A DNA stretch of 64,000 nucleotides from Candidatus Peregrinibacteria bacterium (lineage in GTDB: Bacteria > Patescibacteriota > Gracilibacteria > UBA1369 > LOWO2-01-FULL-3): contig JAPLYN010000003.1 of the NCBI GenBank assembly GCA_026395515.1, positions 1 to 64,000 on the forward strand, written 5' to 3'. Under the pieces are notes generated by a model. That model made no database searches and was not told the DNA's origin. It was given only the letters and a program-made list of their open reading frames with translations. The position numbers were made by a program, and so were the translations under genes. This document shows, in pieces, positions 33,915 to 42,125 of this stretch. Position 1 is the stretch's first letter. The number at the start of each line of letters is the position of its first letter.

Positions 33915-35444
33915 TTATCTAATCCTATACTGCAACGCTTCTGCCAGATGTAAGTGTTCGATATTTTTGCTTTGGTCTAGATCAGCAATGGTACGAGCTA
34001 TTTTTAGAATTTTAAGATAAGCGCGATTAGAAAAACTATAATTGTCGCTGCCATCATTCAAGAATTTCTCATCGTCTTTTTTGAGCTCACAGAATTGCCG
34101 AATTTCATCTATTGTCATCTCAGAATTACTATTAACTAATTGATTCCCTGCAAATCTCTGATTCTGAATATTTTTTGCTTTAGATATTAAACTTGAAAGC
34201 ACAGCAGTTTCACTATTTTCATTTTCATTAAAAATATTTCTTATAGGTACAAGAGGAACTTCAATTATTATATCGAAACGATCCAGAATAGGTCCTGAAA
34301 GTTTTTTCTGATAATTTTTGATCTGGGCCGGAGAACAAATACATTTAACCTTTGGGTCACCTTTATAGCCGCAGGAACAAGGATTCATAGTCGCCACAAA
34401 CATAAAATTTGCGGGGAATTTTACGGAAAATTTAGAGCGACTGATGTTAATACTTTTATCCTCCAATGGTTGGCGCATAGCCTCCAAAACATGCGATGGA
34501 AACTCAGTAATCTCATCGAAAAATAAAACTCCATTATGTGCTAGAGAAATCTCTCCAGGACGCGGATTTGAGCCACCACCTCCAATTATCGAGACAAGTG
34601 AGGCAGTATGATGAACTTCACGAAAAGGCCTATTGGTAATTAGCGGAGAATCATCCTCCAGCATACCGGCTATGGAAAAAATTTTAGTTGTCTCAAATAT
34701 TTCATTGATGGACATTGCTGGCAAAATATCAGCAAAAGCTCTGGCAAGAATTGTTTTACCAGTACCAGGAGGTCCAACAAGTAGAATGTTGTGACCAGAA
34801 GTTGCGGCTATGGTCAGAGCTCTCTTTGCCATTCCTAATCCTATAATGCGATTGAAGGATGAATTTTTTTTAGTCTTTTTAAGTCCTTGATAAATTCTTT
34901 CCAATGATTGAGACGGAAAGGATTTCAAGGTAGAGGGATTCTCAGAATAATCTATTAATTCCCGGAGATTAGTTATCCCTAAAACCTCTATCCCCTCAAT
35001 AAAACTCGCTTCTTTAGCATTCTGTGCTGGAAGAAAAATCTTTTTGAAACCAAGAGTTTTTAGGTGTTGAACTATCGCCAATGTGCCATGTATTTTTTTC
35101 ACTCCACCATCGAGAGAAAGTTCTCCAATGATAATAGAATTTTCGAAGTTTTCAGCTTCAACTTGCCCACTTGCCAGAAGAATACTCACAGCAATTGGCA
35201 GATCAAAAAGCGACCCTTGCTTCTTTATTTCCGCAGGAGCTAAATTTACAATTTTTCGAGTCTGAGGGAAATCAGCTCCGCTATTTTTGATGCCACTTCT
35301 CACTCTTTCTTTAGATTCCTGGACCGAGGTATCTCCAAGCCCTACAATATTAAACACTGGAAGACCATTAGAGATGTCTGCTTCCACTTCTACAATCTGA
35401 CAAGCCAAACCTGTTAAACAACATGAAAAAACTTTTTTAGCCAT
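33915..35444 (-). CDS. comM: ComM/YifB-family Mg-chelatase-like ATPase
   Basis: 509 aa. In transformable bacteria ComM is a branch-migration helicase that extends integration of incoming DNA. N-terminal Lon-substrate-like domain (GLACQIVEVEADISNGLPVFNIVGLGDTSVQESKERVRSGIKNSG, INLAPAEIKKQGSLFDLPIAV), then AAA+ with Walker A VGPPGTGKTILARAFADILP, Walker B FFDEITEFP, AMRQPLEDK, the Cys-rich insertion NPCSCGYKGDPKVKCICSPAQI, and a C-terminal Mg-chelatase lid (RAYLKILKIARTIADLD). Preceded by the competence-type promoter element at 35469-35497. Confidence 0.94.
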   Translation of the reverse strand: MAKKVFSCCLTGLACQIVEVEADISNGLPVFNIVGLGDTSVQESKERVRSGIKNSGADFPQTRKIVNLAPAEIKKQGSLFDLPIAVSILLASGQVEAENFENSIIIGELSLDGGVKKIHGTLAIVQHLKTLGFKKIFLPAQNAKEASFIEGIEVLGITNLRELIDYSENPSTLKSFPSQSLERIYQGLKKTKKNSSFNRIIGLGMAKRALTIAATSGHNILLVGPPGTGKTILARAFADILPAMSINEIFETTKIFSIAGMLEDDSPLITNRPFREVHHTASLVSIIGGGGSNPRPGEISLAHNGVLFFDEITEFPSHVLEAMRQPLEDKSINISRSKFSVKFPANFMFVATMNPCSCGYKGDPKVKCICSPAQIKNYQKKLSGPILDRFDIIIEVPLVPIRNIFNENENSETAVLSSLISKAKNIQNQRFAGNQLVNSNSEMTIDEIRQFCELKKDDEKFLNDGSDNYSFSNRAYLKILKIARTIADLDQSKNIEHLHLAEALQYRIR

Positions 35445-35468
35445 ATTCTTTTAGTTAAGGATAAAAGA

Positions 35469-35497
35469 ATTATGACAGCCAAAGTTAAAATTTTTCT
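35469..35497 (-). promoter_or_regulatory. competence-type promoter element of comM
   Basis: Minus strand AGAAAAATTTTAACTT, 7 nt (TGGCTGT), CATAAT. Predicted start near 35462 gives an 18-nt leader. A second partial copy (TTTTAAGAAAAATTT) lies immediately upstream, inside the end of the PEGA gene. Confidence 0.65.
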
Positions 35498-36488
35498 AAA
35501 TTTTTCTTAAAATAATTTTAAAATTCTTTTTGTCACTTTTGAAGTAGATTGTATTTCCATTGCTGGTAGCAATAAATTCATCTGGAAGAGAAAGAATTTG
35601 AGAAAACGCCCCTAATAGTTCAGACTTGCCACTATTGGCTTTATATATACCGAAAGTCACTCCTGTTTGAGATTTTGTATCTAATAAATTTATTTCGTTT
35701 TCTCCAACCGTGGAATAAGACTGATCAGTTACAAACACTAAATTATCGTCATAAGACCAAGAAATTTGTTTTATTCCTGTGGCTAATTGGAGCTGTGAAA
35801 TATTTTTATTAGAAACATTTAGCTCCCATAATTTTTCGGAATTTTTCTTTCTAAAAATGAGGAATTTACCATCATTTGACCATCTGCCATCTTCTACATA
35901 AAAGAGGTCTTTTTGGCTTACTTCCTCACGTTTCTTCGTTTCAAAATTAACTATATATCCGGAATTATTCTGAGAATTTAAATCCAATATTAAAGCAGCA
36001 TTTTTATCACCTATTATCTTGAATTTAGAAATTGGTTTTGGAAAATAAGCCAAAGATTCGCTAGAAACATTAGATTTATTTATTAGCTTTTGCATGTTAT
36101 TTCCTCTATCGAGTACCATATCAAATTCTATTTTTTTCTGTATTTCCGGAATAGCATCAGCGGCTTCTACATGTGGAACAATATCAAAGACTAGAGGCAG
36201 CTCTACAGTTCTCCAAAGCTTTACCGTGGTGGAAGTTATAATTGATCTGAATCCATCTTTACTAATTAATAGATCTTTATAGCCACTTTTTGTCTTAACT
36301 AAACAAGGTGAGGTAGGACATTCTTGCCTAGACAAGCCATAAATTTCAACTTTAAATGGAGCGTCCCCAATGAGCTTTATAGTCCCTTTATTTATTAGGT
36401 TTCCCCAAAAGAAAAACACAACTGATCCAACTACAGCTAAGGCTAGCAATGAGCCAAAAAATATCGTTCTTTTCTTTTCAATTTCCAT
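35496..36488 (-). CDS. Membrane-anchored PEGA-type/beta-propeller protein, 330 aa
   Basis: One N-terminal helix (RTIFFGSLLALAVVGSVVFFFWG), then a PEGA-like module (GDAPFKVEIYGLSRQECPTSPCLVKTKSGYKDLLISKDGFRSI), where such modules stick to the outer cell surface. Residues about 140-330 show WD40/TolB-like repeats (DGRWSNDGKFLIFRKKNSEKLWEL, QISWSYDDNLVFVTDQS). Function unknown. It overlaps yraN by 11 bp, so both depend on the yraN promoter and it may belong to the same competence-linked group. Confidence 0.75.
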   Translation of the reverse strand: MEIEKKRTIFFGSLLALAVVGSVVFFFWGNLINKGTIKLIGDAPFKVEIYGLSRQECPTSPCLVKTKSGYKDLLISKDGFRSIITSTTVKLWRTVELPLVFDIVPHVEAADAIPEIQKKIEFDMVLDRGNNMQKLINKSNVSSESLAYFPKPISKFKIIGDKNAALILDLNSQNNSGYIVNFETKKREEVSQKDLFYVEDGRWSNDGKFLIFRKKNSEKLWELNVSNKNISQLQLATGIKQISWSYDDNLVFVTDQSYSTVGENEINLLDTKSQTGVTFGIYKANSGKSELLGAFSQILSLPDEFIATSNGNTIYFKSDKKNFKIILRKI

Positions 36489-36858
36489 CTAAAATATTTT
36501 TAAAGTGTTTTAGGTCTATAATCTTCATGCTCTTGGTTAATTTTACGGCAATAGCGTCCATTCGCCAAATGTGAGGCAGATTTTCGGTTGAGGAATTCAT
36601 GAAATGTATGGCGGTTTTAAGCATTTTGGCGCGTTTCCTATAATCAATACTCTCCTGTGGTAAGCCAAAAACATCAGATGTACGAGTTTTCACTTCTACA
36701 AAAACTAGCTGATTGTGAGAATTACTATCATCAATCGCAATAATATCAATTTCGCCAAAACGAGTATGAAAATTTTTTGCTATGATTTTATAATCGTGAG
36801 AAATCAGAAAATTTTCCGCATGTAATTCTCCAATTTTTCCTGTGGATATGTTGTTCAT
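36478..36858 (-). CDS. yraN: YraN family (UPF0102) endonuclease-like protein
   Basis: 126 aa with the restriction-endonuclease-like core GKIGELHAENFLISHDYKIIAKNFHTRFGEIDIIAIDD...LVFVEVKTR (E, D and ExK metal/catalytic positions) and a C-terminal helix-strand. YraN genes frequently cluster with comM/yifB and dprA in other bacteria, which supports a DNA-uptake or recombination role. The predicted transcription start of its promoter element falls exactly on the A of ATG 36858. Confidence 0.9.
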   Translation of the reverse strand: MNNISTGKIGELHAENFLISHDYKIIAKNFHTRFGEIDIIAIDDSNSHNQLVFVEVKTRTSDVFGLPQESIDYRKRAKMLKTAIHFMNSSTENLPHIWRMDAIAVKLTKSMKIIDLKHFKNILDGN

Positions 36859-36864
36859 GAATCC

Positions 36865-36893
36865 ATAATGAAGACTTAACTTAAAATTTTCTT
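36865..36893 (-). promoter_or_regulatory. competence-type promoter element of yraN
   Basis: Minus strand AAGAAAATTTTAAGTT, 7 nt (AAGTCTT), CATTAT. Seven nt beyond the hexamer lies ATG 36858, so the mRNA would be leaderless. Confidence 0.65.
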
Positions 36894-36927
36894 AAAATCC
36901 ATATGCGTATTAATTGACACAAGCAAA

Positions 36928-36956
36928 GAAAAAGGCCCTCTTGCGAAGGCCTTTTC
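36928..36956 (-). terminator. Intrinsic terminator of the pilin gene
   Basis: AAAAGGCC (36948-36955 on the minus strand) pairs with GGCCTTTT (36930-36937) around a 10-nt loop and reads into TTTTTCTTTG on the minus strand. Confidence 0.8.
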
Positions 36957-36979
36957 GTTGTTTGATCTTTAATCTAGAA

Positions 36980-37432
36980 CTATCTAGTAATGCTAATTAC
37001 CTTTGAAAGTTCTGCTGATGGAGCGTTAACCGTTACTCTTCCCTCAGCTGTCTTCATAACAGTGTATCCAGTGTTGTAGTTTGTACAATCTGTGTATCCT
37101 GCGCCTGTAGCCGTAGGATCAAAAGGCATAGCTGCCATGTATGTTGGAACTAATGCTGAACAGATATTAATTTGTCCATTTGCGCTTCCAATTACAGTAG
37201 CCGTAGTAGTGATAGCTGCTGGTAATGTACCACGGTTATCAATTGCCTCTTGGTGAACAGCATTTAATACAGCCTGAACGTCTGAACTTCTTTGAGTGTT
37301 ATTCGCTTGTGCGATTTGTCTTGATGGATTAATAGCGATAATCACGATAGCTGCCAAAATGGCAATGATAACGATTACCAAAAGAACTTCCACTAAAGTG
37401 AAGCCTTTTTTGTTGCTGAACATTTTTTTCAT
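36980..37432 (-). CDS. Type IV pilin-like protein (prepilin)
   Basis: 150 aa. Class III signal with basic leader MKKMFSNKKG, cleavage before Phe and GFTLVEVLLVIVIIAILAAIVIIAINP (Glu at mature position 5, hydrophobic helix). The C-terminal half has two cysteines (NICSAL, YTDCTNY) that could form the usual D-region disulfide. It could be a major pilin or a competence pseudopilin. Single-gene unit with its own promoter and terminator, consistent with high expression. Confidence 0.93.
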   Translation of the reverse strand: MKKMFSNKKGFTLVEVLLVIVIIAILAAIVIIAINPSRQIAQANNTQRSSDVQAVLNAVHQEAIDNRGTLPAAITTTATVIGSANGQINICSALVPTYMAAMPFDPTATGAGYTDCTNYNTGYTVMKTAEGRVTVNAPSAELSKVISITR

Positions 37433-37469
37433 AGATAAATGTTTCCATTTTTGTTTTTATTATCTGGTT

Positions 37470-37498
37470 ATTATAACATAAAAATGCTAAAAATTCAA
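37470..37498 (-). promoter_or_regulatory. Promoter of the type IV pilin gene
   Basis: Minus strand TTGAAT (37498-37493), 17-nt spacer, TATAAT (37475-37470) with TGT in front (extended -10 TGTTATAAT). A-rich leader before ATG 37432. Confidence 0.8.
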
Positions 37499-37602
37499 TG
37501 CTCTTAAGCCCTAATTCGGTATATTTGAGTATAAAAGTTGAAGATTTTCTCCTTTTTGATTATTATGGCCTCCCAAGTAAAAGTCTCTCAACGCCTTATC
37601 AC

Positions 37603-39012
37603 ATGGCTAATCAGAATCAGAACCATAATCACAATAGTGCCCCAAAGGGTAATTTCGTGCCTCCACAAAGTCTAGAAGCCGAAAAATCGACTATTGGCTC
37701 TCTGCTTGTTGATAAAGATGCGATCATTAAAGTCTCTGATTTTTTGAAAGCAGAGGATTTTTATCATGAAGCTCATCAGCTAGTTTATACTGCAATTTGC
37801 GATCTTTATGACAAACGTTCCCCTATCGATATCGTGACTTTGACGAATATTTTGGAAGATAGAAATCAATTAAAGACCATTGGTGGAGCATCTTATCTCG
37901 CGCTTTTGGCTAATGAAGTTCCTACTGCTACACATATTTTTCAATATGGAACTATTGTTAAGCAAAAGGCCATTCTCCGAAAACTTATTCTTGCTGGAGA
38001 TACAATTAAGGGCTTCGGTTACATGGAAAATGAGGATATAGAAAACCTTATCGATCAGGCTGAAAAGACACTTTTTAGTGTTTCTCAGACTTTCATGGCG
38101 GATAGGTTCGTTCATATCAAAGATGTTTTGAATAAAACTTACGAAAAAATTTCTGATCTTCATGATCCAGAATCAAAAGAAAAATATCGTGGTGTGCCGA
38201 CTGGTTTCAAATCTTTAGATAATATTTTGTCAGGTTTGCAACCTTCAGATTTGGTAATTTTGGCGGCCAGACCTTCAATGGGTAAGACTGCGCTCGCTCT
38301 TAATATTGCGCAAAATATAGCGAAACAAGGAAAAGCGGTGGGTGTGATTTCTCTTGAAATGTCCAAGGAACAATTAGTGGAACGTATGTTCTGTAGTTTG
38401 CTTTCTGTGGATTCTTGGAAAATGCGTACAGGCAAATTAACAGATGAAGATTTCAGCAAAATCGGTGGAATTATGGATGAAATGAATTCAATGAAAATTT
38501 TCATAGATGATTCAATTGGAAATTCAATCGCGGAATTAAAGGCTAAGGCTCGTAGATTAAAGATGGAAATGGGACTCGATGTGCTTGTGATCGATTACTT
38601 GCAGTTGATGAGTTCTGGAAGTCTTAGCGGATCATTCCAACAAAATCGTGTACAGGAAATTTCCGAAATTTCGAGGTCTTTGAAAGCTTTAGCGCGTGAT
38701 CTTTCTATTCCAATTCTCGCATTATCACAGCTCTCACGTGCGGTGGAATTACGTCCAAATAAACAGCCTCAGTTGTCTGATTTGCGTGAATCTGGTGCGA
38801 TCGAGCAAGATGCCGATGTGGTGCTTATGATGTATAGAGAAGATTATTATGAGGAAGATTCAGAAAGAAAGGGTATCACTGATATTTTCATCCGCAAACA
38901 TCGTAATGGTCCTATCGGTCACATCGAAATGGCATTCAAGAAGGAACAGATGAAATTCTTGGATATTGAACAAAAGAGGAAGTTTGATGATTATGCGGTG
39001 GGAGATGAATAG
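37603..39012 (+). CDS. dnaB: Replicative DNA helicase DnaB
   Basis: 469 aa. N-terminal helical domain (PPQSLEAEKSTIGSLLVDKDAI) and RecA-like C-terminal domain: GVPTGFKSLDNILSGLQPSDLVILAARPSMGKTALALNIAQN (Walker A), SLEMSKEQLVERM, VLVIDYLQLM (Walker B), ALSQLSRAVE, DLRESGAIEQDADVV. ATG 37603 is preferred over an upstream in-frame codon because the polar N-tail MANQNQNHNHN is followed at once by the family's conserved PPQSLEAE; the 35 extra residues have no match. Confidence 0.96.
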   Translation: MANQNQNHNHNSAPKGNFVPPQSLEAEKSTIGSLLVDKDAIIKVSDFLKAEDFYHEAHQLVYTAICDLYDKRSPIDIVTLTNILEDRNQLKTIGGASYLALLANEVPTATHIFQYGTIVKQKAILRKLILAGDTIKGFGYMENEDIENLIDQAEKTLFSVSQTFMADRFVHIKDVLNKTYEKISDLHDPESKEKYRGVPTGFKSLDNILSGLQPSDLVILAARPSMGKTALALNIAQNIAKQGKAVGVISLEMSKEQLVERMFCSLLSVDSWKMRTGKLTDEDFSKIGGIMDEMNSMKIFIDDSIGNSIAELKAKARRLKMEMGLDVLVIDYLQLMSSGSLSGSFQQNRVQEISEISRSLKALARDLSIPILALSQLSRAVELRPNKQPQLSDLRESGAIEQDADVVLMMYREDYYEEDSERKGITDIFIRKHRNGPIGHIEMAFKKEQMKFLDIEQKRKFDDYAVGDE

Positions 39013-39042
39013 GCGATGACTGGTAGAATTTAGAATTAATTT

Positions 39043-39071
39043 AAGAAAATTTTAGATTTGGTGTGTATGCT
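39043..39071 (+). promoter_or_regulatory. competence-type promoter element of the 39079 gene
   Basis: AAGAAAATTTTAGATT (39043-39058), 7 nt (TGGTGTG), TATGCT (39066-39071). Predicted start at 39078 is one base before ATG 39079, so essentially leaderless. Confidence 0.65.
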
Positions 39072-39078
39072 TTCGAGT

Positions 39079-39492
39079 ATGAAAGTATATCAAACCAAAA
39101 TTAGGCCTATACCAGGAACCGATTTTAGAGAAGTTCATAAAAAGGCTTTTAATCTTTTTAAACAACTAAAAAGTAAGAGCAAAAGACGTGCATATGTAAG
39201 GTCGGCTTACTTTAACAAAAACAAAGTTTTTCTAGATATTTTCTGGGGCCATCTTTTTGAAAAACCTAACTGGAGAGATCGTGTGCGAAGAGTAAAATAT
39301 TTTCCACCAGGCATTGATCTCATTCAAAATTCCAGATTTGAACCAAAAACAAAAGAGAATCCAAATAAGAGTGGTGAAACTTTATATAGGTTTGCAGGTA
39401 TGACATCAGAATCCGAATTGTTTTATGTGCAAATAAAAGAGGACAAGAAGCGTCAGCAGAAGCTACTTATATCAATCTTCCCGGATAAATAA
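39079..39492 (+). CDS. Unknown basic protein under the competence-type promoter, 137 aa
   Basis: Not recognised. Start ATG 39079 is set by the promoter geometry; earlier in-frame codons (39058, 39067) would overlap the promoter. Strongly basic, with clusters such as LKSKSKRRAYVRSAYF and NWRDRVRRVKYF, and a C-terminal strand pattern (LYRFAGMTSESELFYVQIKEDKKRQQKLLISIFP) that recalls RelE/Barnase-like nuclease folds, though no catalytic set can be named. No signal peptide or membrane helix. Sharing its promoter class with dprA, comM, yraN and the ComEC-like gene suggests a DNA-handling role. Confidence 0.7.
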   Translation: MKVYQTKIRPIPGTDFREVHKKAFNLFKQLKSKSKRRAYVRSAYFNKNKVFLDIFWGHLFEKPNWRDRVRRVKYFPPGIDLIQNSRFEPKTKENPNKSGETLYRFAGMTSESELFYVQIKEDKKRQQKLLISIFPDK

Positions 39493-39541
39493 AAAAAGAC
39501 CTTCCGCTAAGTGTGGTATATAAACCACGGCCGAAAGTCTC
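39493..39541 (-). terminator. Convergent terminator between the 39079 gene and the DUF4256-like gene
   Basis: A long imperfect hairpin: AGACCTTCCG (39499-39508) with CGAAAGTCT (39532-39540), enclosing GTGGT-ATATAA-ACCAC. On the minus strand it is followed by seven T; on the plus strand only by a weak T/C stretch. Confidence 0.7.
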
Positions 39542-39589
39542 TTCGTGTGTATTATAAAAAATACTTTTGTGAAAATCAAGAAAAATCTT

Positions 39590-40393
39590 CTAAGCAGCTT
39601 TCTCGACCCTTAGCAGGCGACGCACACCGAGATTATCAGACTCACTGTTCGGATCGTCAAAGTCGACGAAGGAATCCGCATTGCGCGGACTAGAGTCTAC
39701 ATAACGAGGCCAGGACGGCTTTTCTCCAGATTCTAACCAAGATAAACGCCAGTCTTTGCTGTTTTGTACAAACTTTTTTCCAGTATGGGTTTCGTACTGA
39801 TTTATCTCCTCGCTTTTCCCGTATGGCTCATTATATCCAAACATTTCGTAGCCTGTAGCTATTGGTTGCTGTTTTTCATCTAAGATTTTTGTGCCCCTTT
39901 TGTCGTTAGAGGTATGCTTATATTTCACCCTATCACGTGTATTTTTGTAATTCATACCTTTCATTACTGGCTCATCTCCACGATCGGAAATTAAAGGATT
40001 GCCTTGTTTATCAAAACCGAATAATTGACCTCCTTGTTCCATGGCTTGAGCAAGAGCGAGATAATGACCTTCGTTTGCGAGTAAGCGAGTTTGTATTTCT
40101 GCCCAAGAAATTTTAGATTGAAGGGCCGGATCTGAATCAAAATCGGTTTTGAAAGTGGTGAGGCGTGGGTCTAAATCTACTGACTCTGCTGCACTTGTAG
40201 TCGCTAGCGGTGCTTTTACTGTTTCTAATGCTTTAAGAATTGCAGGTGCTCTTTGACCAGCTTGCTGTAAAATTTGGGTTATTTCTCTTAACTCATCTGG
40301 TGTAAGCGCAGATTGCTCTAATCTTTCTGCAATTGCTGCTTCTGTACCTTCTCTATGGTCAAATTCTAATCCAACTTTTATACTTGATTCCAT
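39590..40393 (-). CDS. DUF4256-like protein, divergent, 267 aa
   Basis: The C-terminal two thirds follow the DUF4256 layout: a helix with ISWAEIQTRLLANEGHYLALAQAMEQGGQLFGFDKQGNP, a middle region and the closing LGVRRLLRVEKAA. The first 90 residues are helical and Leu/Ala/Glu-rich (AIAERLEQSALTPDELREITQILQQAG). It resembles the 44195-44962 protein in order of motifs and in the last ten residues, so the two are distant paralogues. No known function; the family is soluble. Transcribed divergently from lysS. Confidence 0.65.
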   Translation of the reverse strand: MESSIKVGLEFDHREGTEAAIAERLEQSALTPDELREITQILQQAGQRAPAILKALETVKAPLATTSAAESVDLDPRLTTFKTDFDSDPALQSKISWAEIQTRLLANEGHYLALAQAMEQGGQLFGFDKQGNPLISDRGDEPVMKGMNYKNTRDRVKYKHTSNDKRGTKILDEKQQPIATGYEMFGYNEPYGKSEEINQYETHTGKKFVQNSKDWRLSWLESGEKPSWPRYVDSSPRNADSFVDFDDPNSESDNLGVRRLLRVEKAA

Positions 40394-40473
40394 AAATTAA
40401 TAATTTTAAATAATGGTTGTCTACGCTAAGAGTTTTTGGCGTTTTTGTCAATCTCTTGTGCGAGTGTTGCGAA

Positions 40474-40502
40474 TTGCCCATTCTGTCTTGATCTCTTATA
40501 CT
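40474..40502 (+). promoter_or_regulatory. Promoter of lysS-guaA
   Basis: TTGCCC (40474-40479), 17-nt spacer, TATACT (40497-40502). The predicted start at about 40509 is one base before ATG 40510, implying a leaderless lysS mRNA. Confidence 0.6.
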
Positions 40503-40509
40503 GCTGCAC

Positions 40510-42123
40510 ATGGAAGAACAAAATTTGAATGAGTACCATGTTAGGTTGCAGAAATTGAAGCTTTTGAGAGAGGCTGGTGTGATTCCGTATGCTGATAGAT
40601 ATGAGAGAACTCATACTGCAGCAGCGGCGCTTGAATTGGCGGAAAAGTCTACCTTGAGATCAGTGGAAGAAATGGTAGCTGATGTGAAGGTGGAAGGTGC
40701 CCAGCTAAAGAATGCTAAATTAATTAAACTTTGCGGTCGTATCATGACTTTCCGTGATCATGGGAAATTGGCTTTTGCTAATTTGCAGGATCAAAGCGGC
40801 AAGGTTCAGATCTGTTTCATGAAGGAATTTGTGGGAGATGAACATTATAAATTTTTGAGAAAAATTGATGTAGCGGATTTTATTGGCGTGGAAGGAGAAC
40901 TATTCAAAACTCGTCATGGTGAGGTGACTTTGTTAGTTCATAATACGACTTTGCTTTCAAAAGCCTTGCGTCCTTTGCCGGAAAAATGGCATGGCGTAAC
41001 GGATCAAGAAACTATTTATCGTCAAAGATATTTGGATACGACAATGAATCGTGGATCTTTTGATAGATTTCTTTTCCGTAGCAATTTGACGAGAGCTTTG
41101 CGCGAATTTTACTGGTCAGAAGGATTTGTAGAATTGGAAACTCCAGTTCTAGAAAATGTATCCTCTGGTGCAGCTTCTAAACCATTTAAGACTCACCATA
41201 ATGCTTTAGATATTGATGTATATCTGAGAATTGCCGGAGGAGAATTGTGGCAAAAAATGGCCTTAGTTGGTGGTTTTGAAAAGACTTTCGAAGTTGCAAG
41301 ATGTTTCAGAAATGAAGGAATGGATCCAAGCCATTTGCAGGAATTTTCAATGATTGAGCATTACTGCGCTTTCTGGGATTACGAGGATAATATGAAATTT
41401 ACCGAGAGAATGTTTGAGTCAGTTTTGAATAAACTTTTGGGAACAACAAAAGTAACAATTAAAGATCGTGAAGGAAATGATGTGGAAGTGGATTTCAAAG
41501 CACCATGGCCAAGAGTTGGTTTCACAAAAATTATTGAGCAAGATTGCGGCATTGATGTTTTGAAATATGATGATGCTGCTCCCCTATTGGCAGAGATTAA
41601 AGCTAAGGGAATTGTGATCGATGATATGGAAACTTTGGGCTACGGAAATCTCGTAGATTCACTTTATAAAAAAGTTTCTCGACCAAAATTAATTCAACCA
41701 ACTTTTGTGACAAATCATCCTTTAGCAACCAAGCCTTTGGCACGTAAGAGCGATAAAGATCCGAGAATGTGCGATACCTTCCAGCTCCTTGTGAATACTT
41801 GGGAAGTAATTAATGCTTATAGTGAGATTGTGGATCCTACAGATCAGAGAGCACGTTTTGAGAATCAAGCTTTGGCGAAAGCCGGCGGTGATGAAGAAGC
41901 GATGATGATGAACGAAGAATATTTATTGGCGATGGAACACGGCATGCCTTGTGCCTCAGGTTGGGGTATGGGCGTGGATCGTTTAGTTACTCTCCTTACT
42001 GGTCAGGAAAATTTGAAAGACGCTGTCTTATTCCCACTTCTCCGCCCTCTTGAAGAACATTCAAAGAAGGAAAAAAAGTTGATGGAGAAAGCGAAGGAGA
42101 AAATCAAGAAAGCTAAAAAATAA
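40510..42123 (+). CDS. lysS: Lysyl-tRNA synthetase, class II
   Basis: 537 aa. N-terminal OB-fold (LCGRIMTFRDHGKLAFANLQDQSGKVQICF), class II motif 1 (FLRSNLTRALREFYWSEGFVELETPVLEN), motif 2 (FEVARCFRNEGMDPSHLQEFSMIEHYCAFWDYED) and motif 3 (GMPCASGWGMGVDRLVTLLTG). The lysine-binding WEVINAYSEIVDPTDQRARF segment is present. A lysine-rich C-terminal tail (KKEKKLMEKAKEKIKKAKK) is extra. Two bp separate it from guaA. Confidence 0.97.
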   Translation: MEEQNLNEYHVRLQKLKLLREAGVIPYADRYERTHTAAAALELAEKSTLRSVEEMVADVKVEGAQLKNAKLIKLCGRIMTFRDHGKLAFANLQDQSGKVQICFMKEFVGDEHYKFLRKIDVADFIGVEGELFKTRHGEVTLLVHNTTLLSKALRPLPEKWHGVTDQETIYRQRYLDTTMNRGSFDRFLFRSNLTRALREFYWSEGFVELETPVLENVSSGAASKPFKTHHNALDIDVYLRIAGGELWQKMALVGGFEKTFEVARCFRNEGMDPSHLQEFSMIEHYCAFWDYEDNMKFTERMFESVLNKLLGTTKVTIKDREGNDVEVDFKAPWPRVGFTKIIEQDCGIDVLKYDDAAPLLAEIKAKGIVIDDMETLGYGNLVDSLYKKVSRPKLIQPTFVTNHPLATKPLARKSDKDPRMCDTFQLLVNTWEVINAYSEIVDPTDQRARFENQALAKAGGDEEAMMMNEEYLLAMEHGMPCASGWGMGVDRLVTLLTGQENLKDAVLFPLLRPLEEHSKKEKKLMEKAKEKIKKAKK

Positions 42124-42125
42124 TT

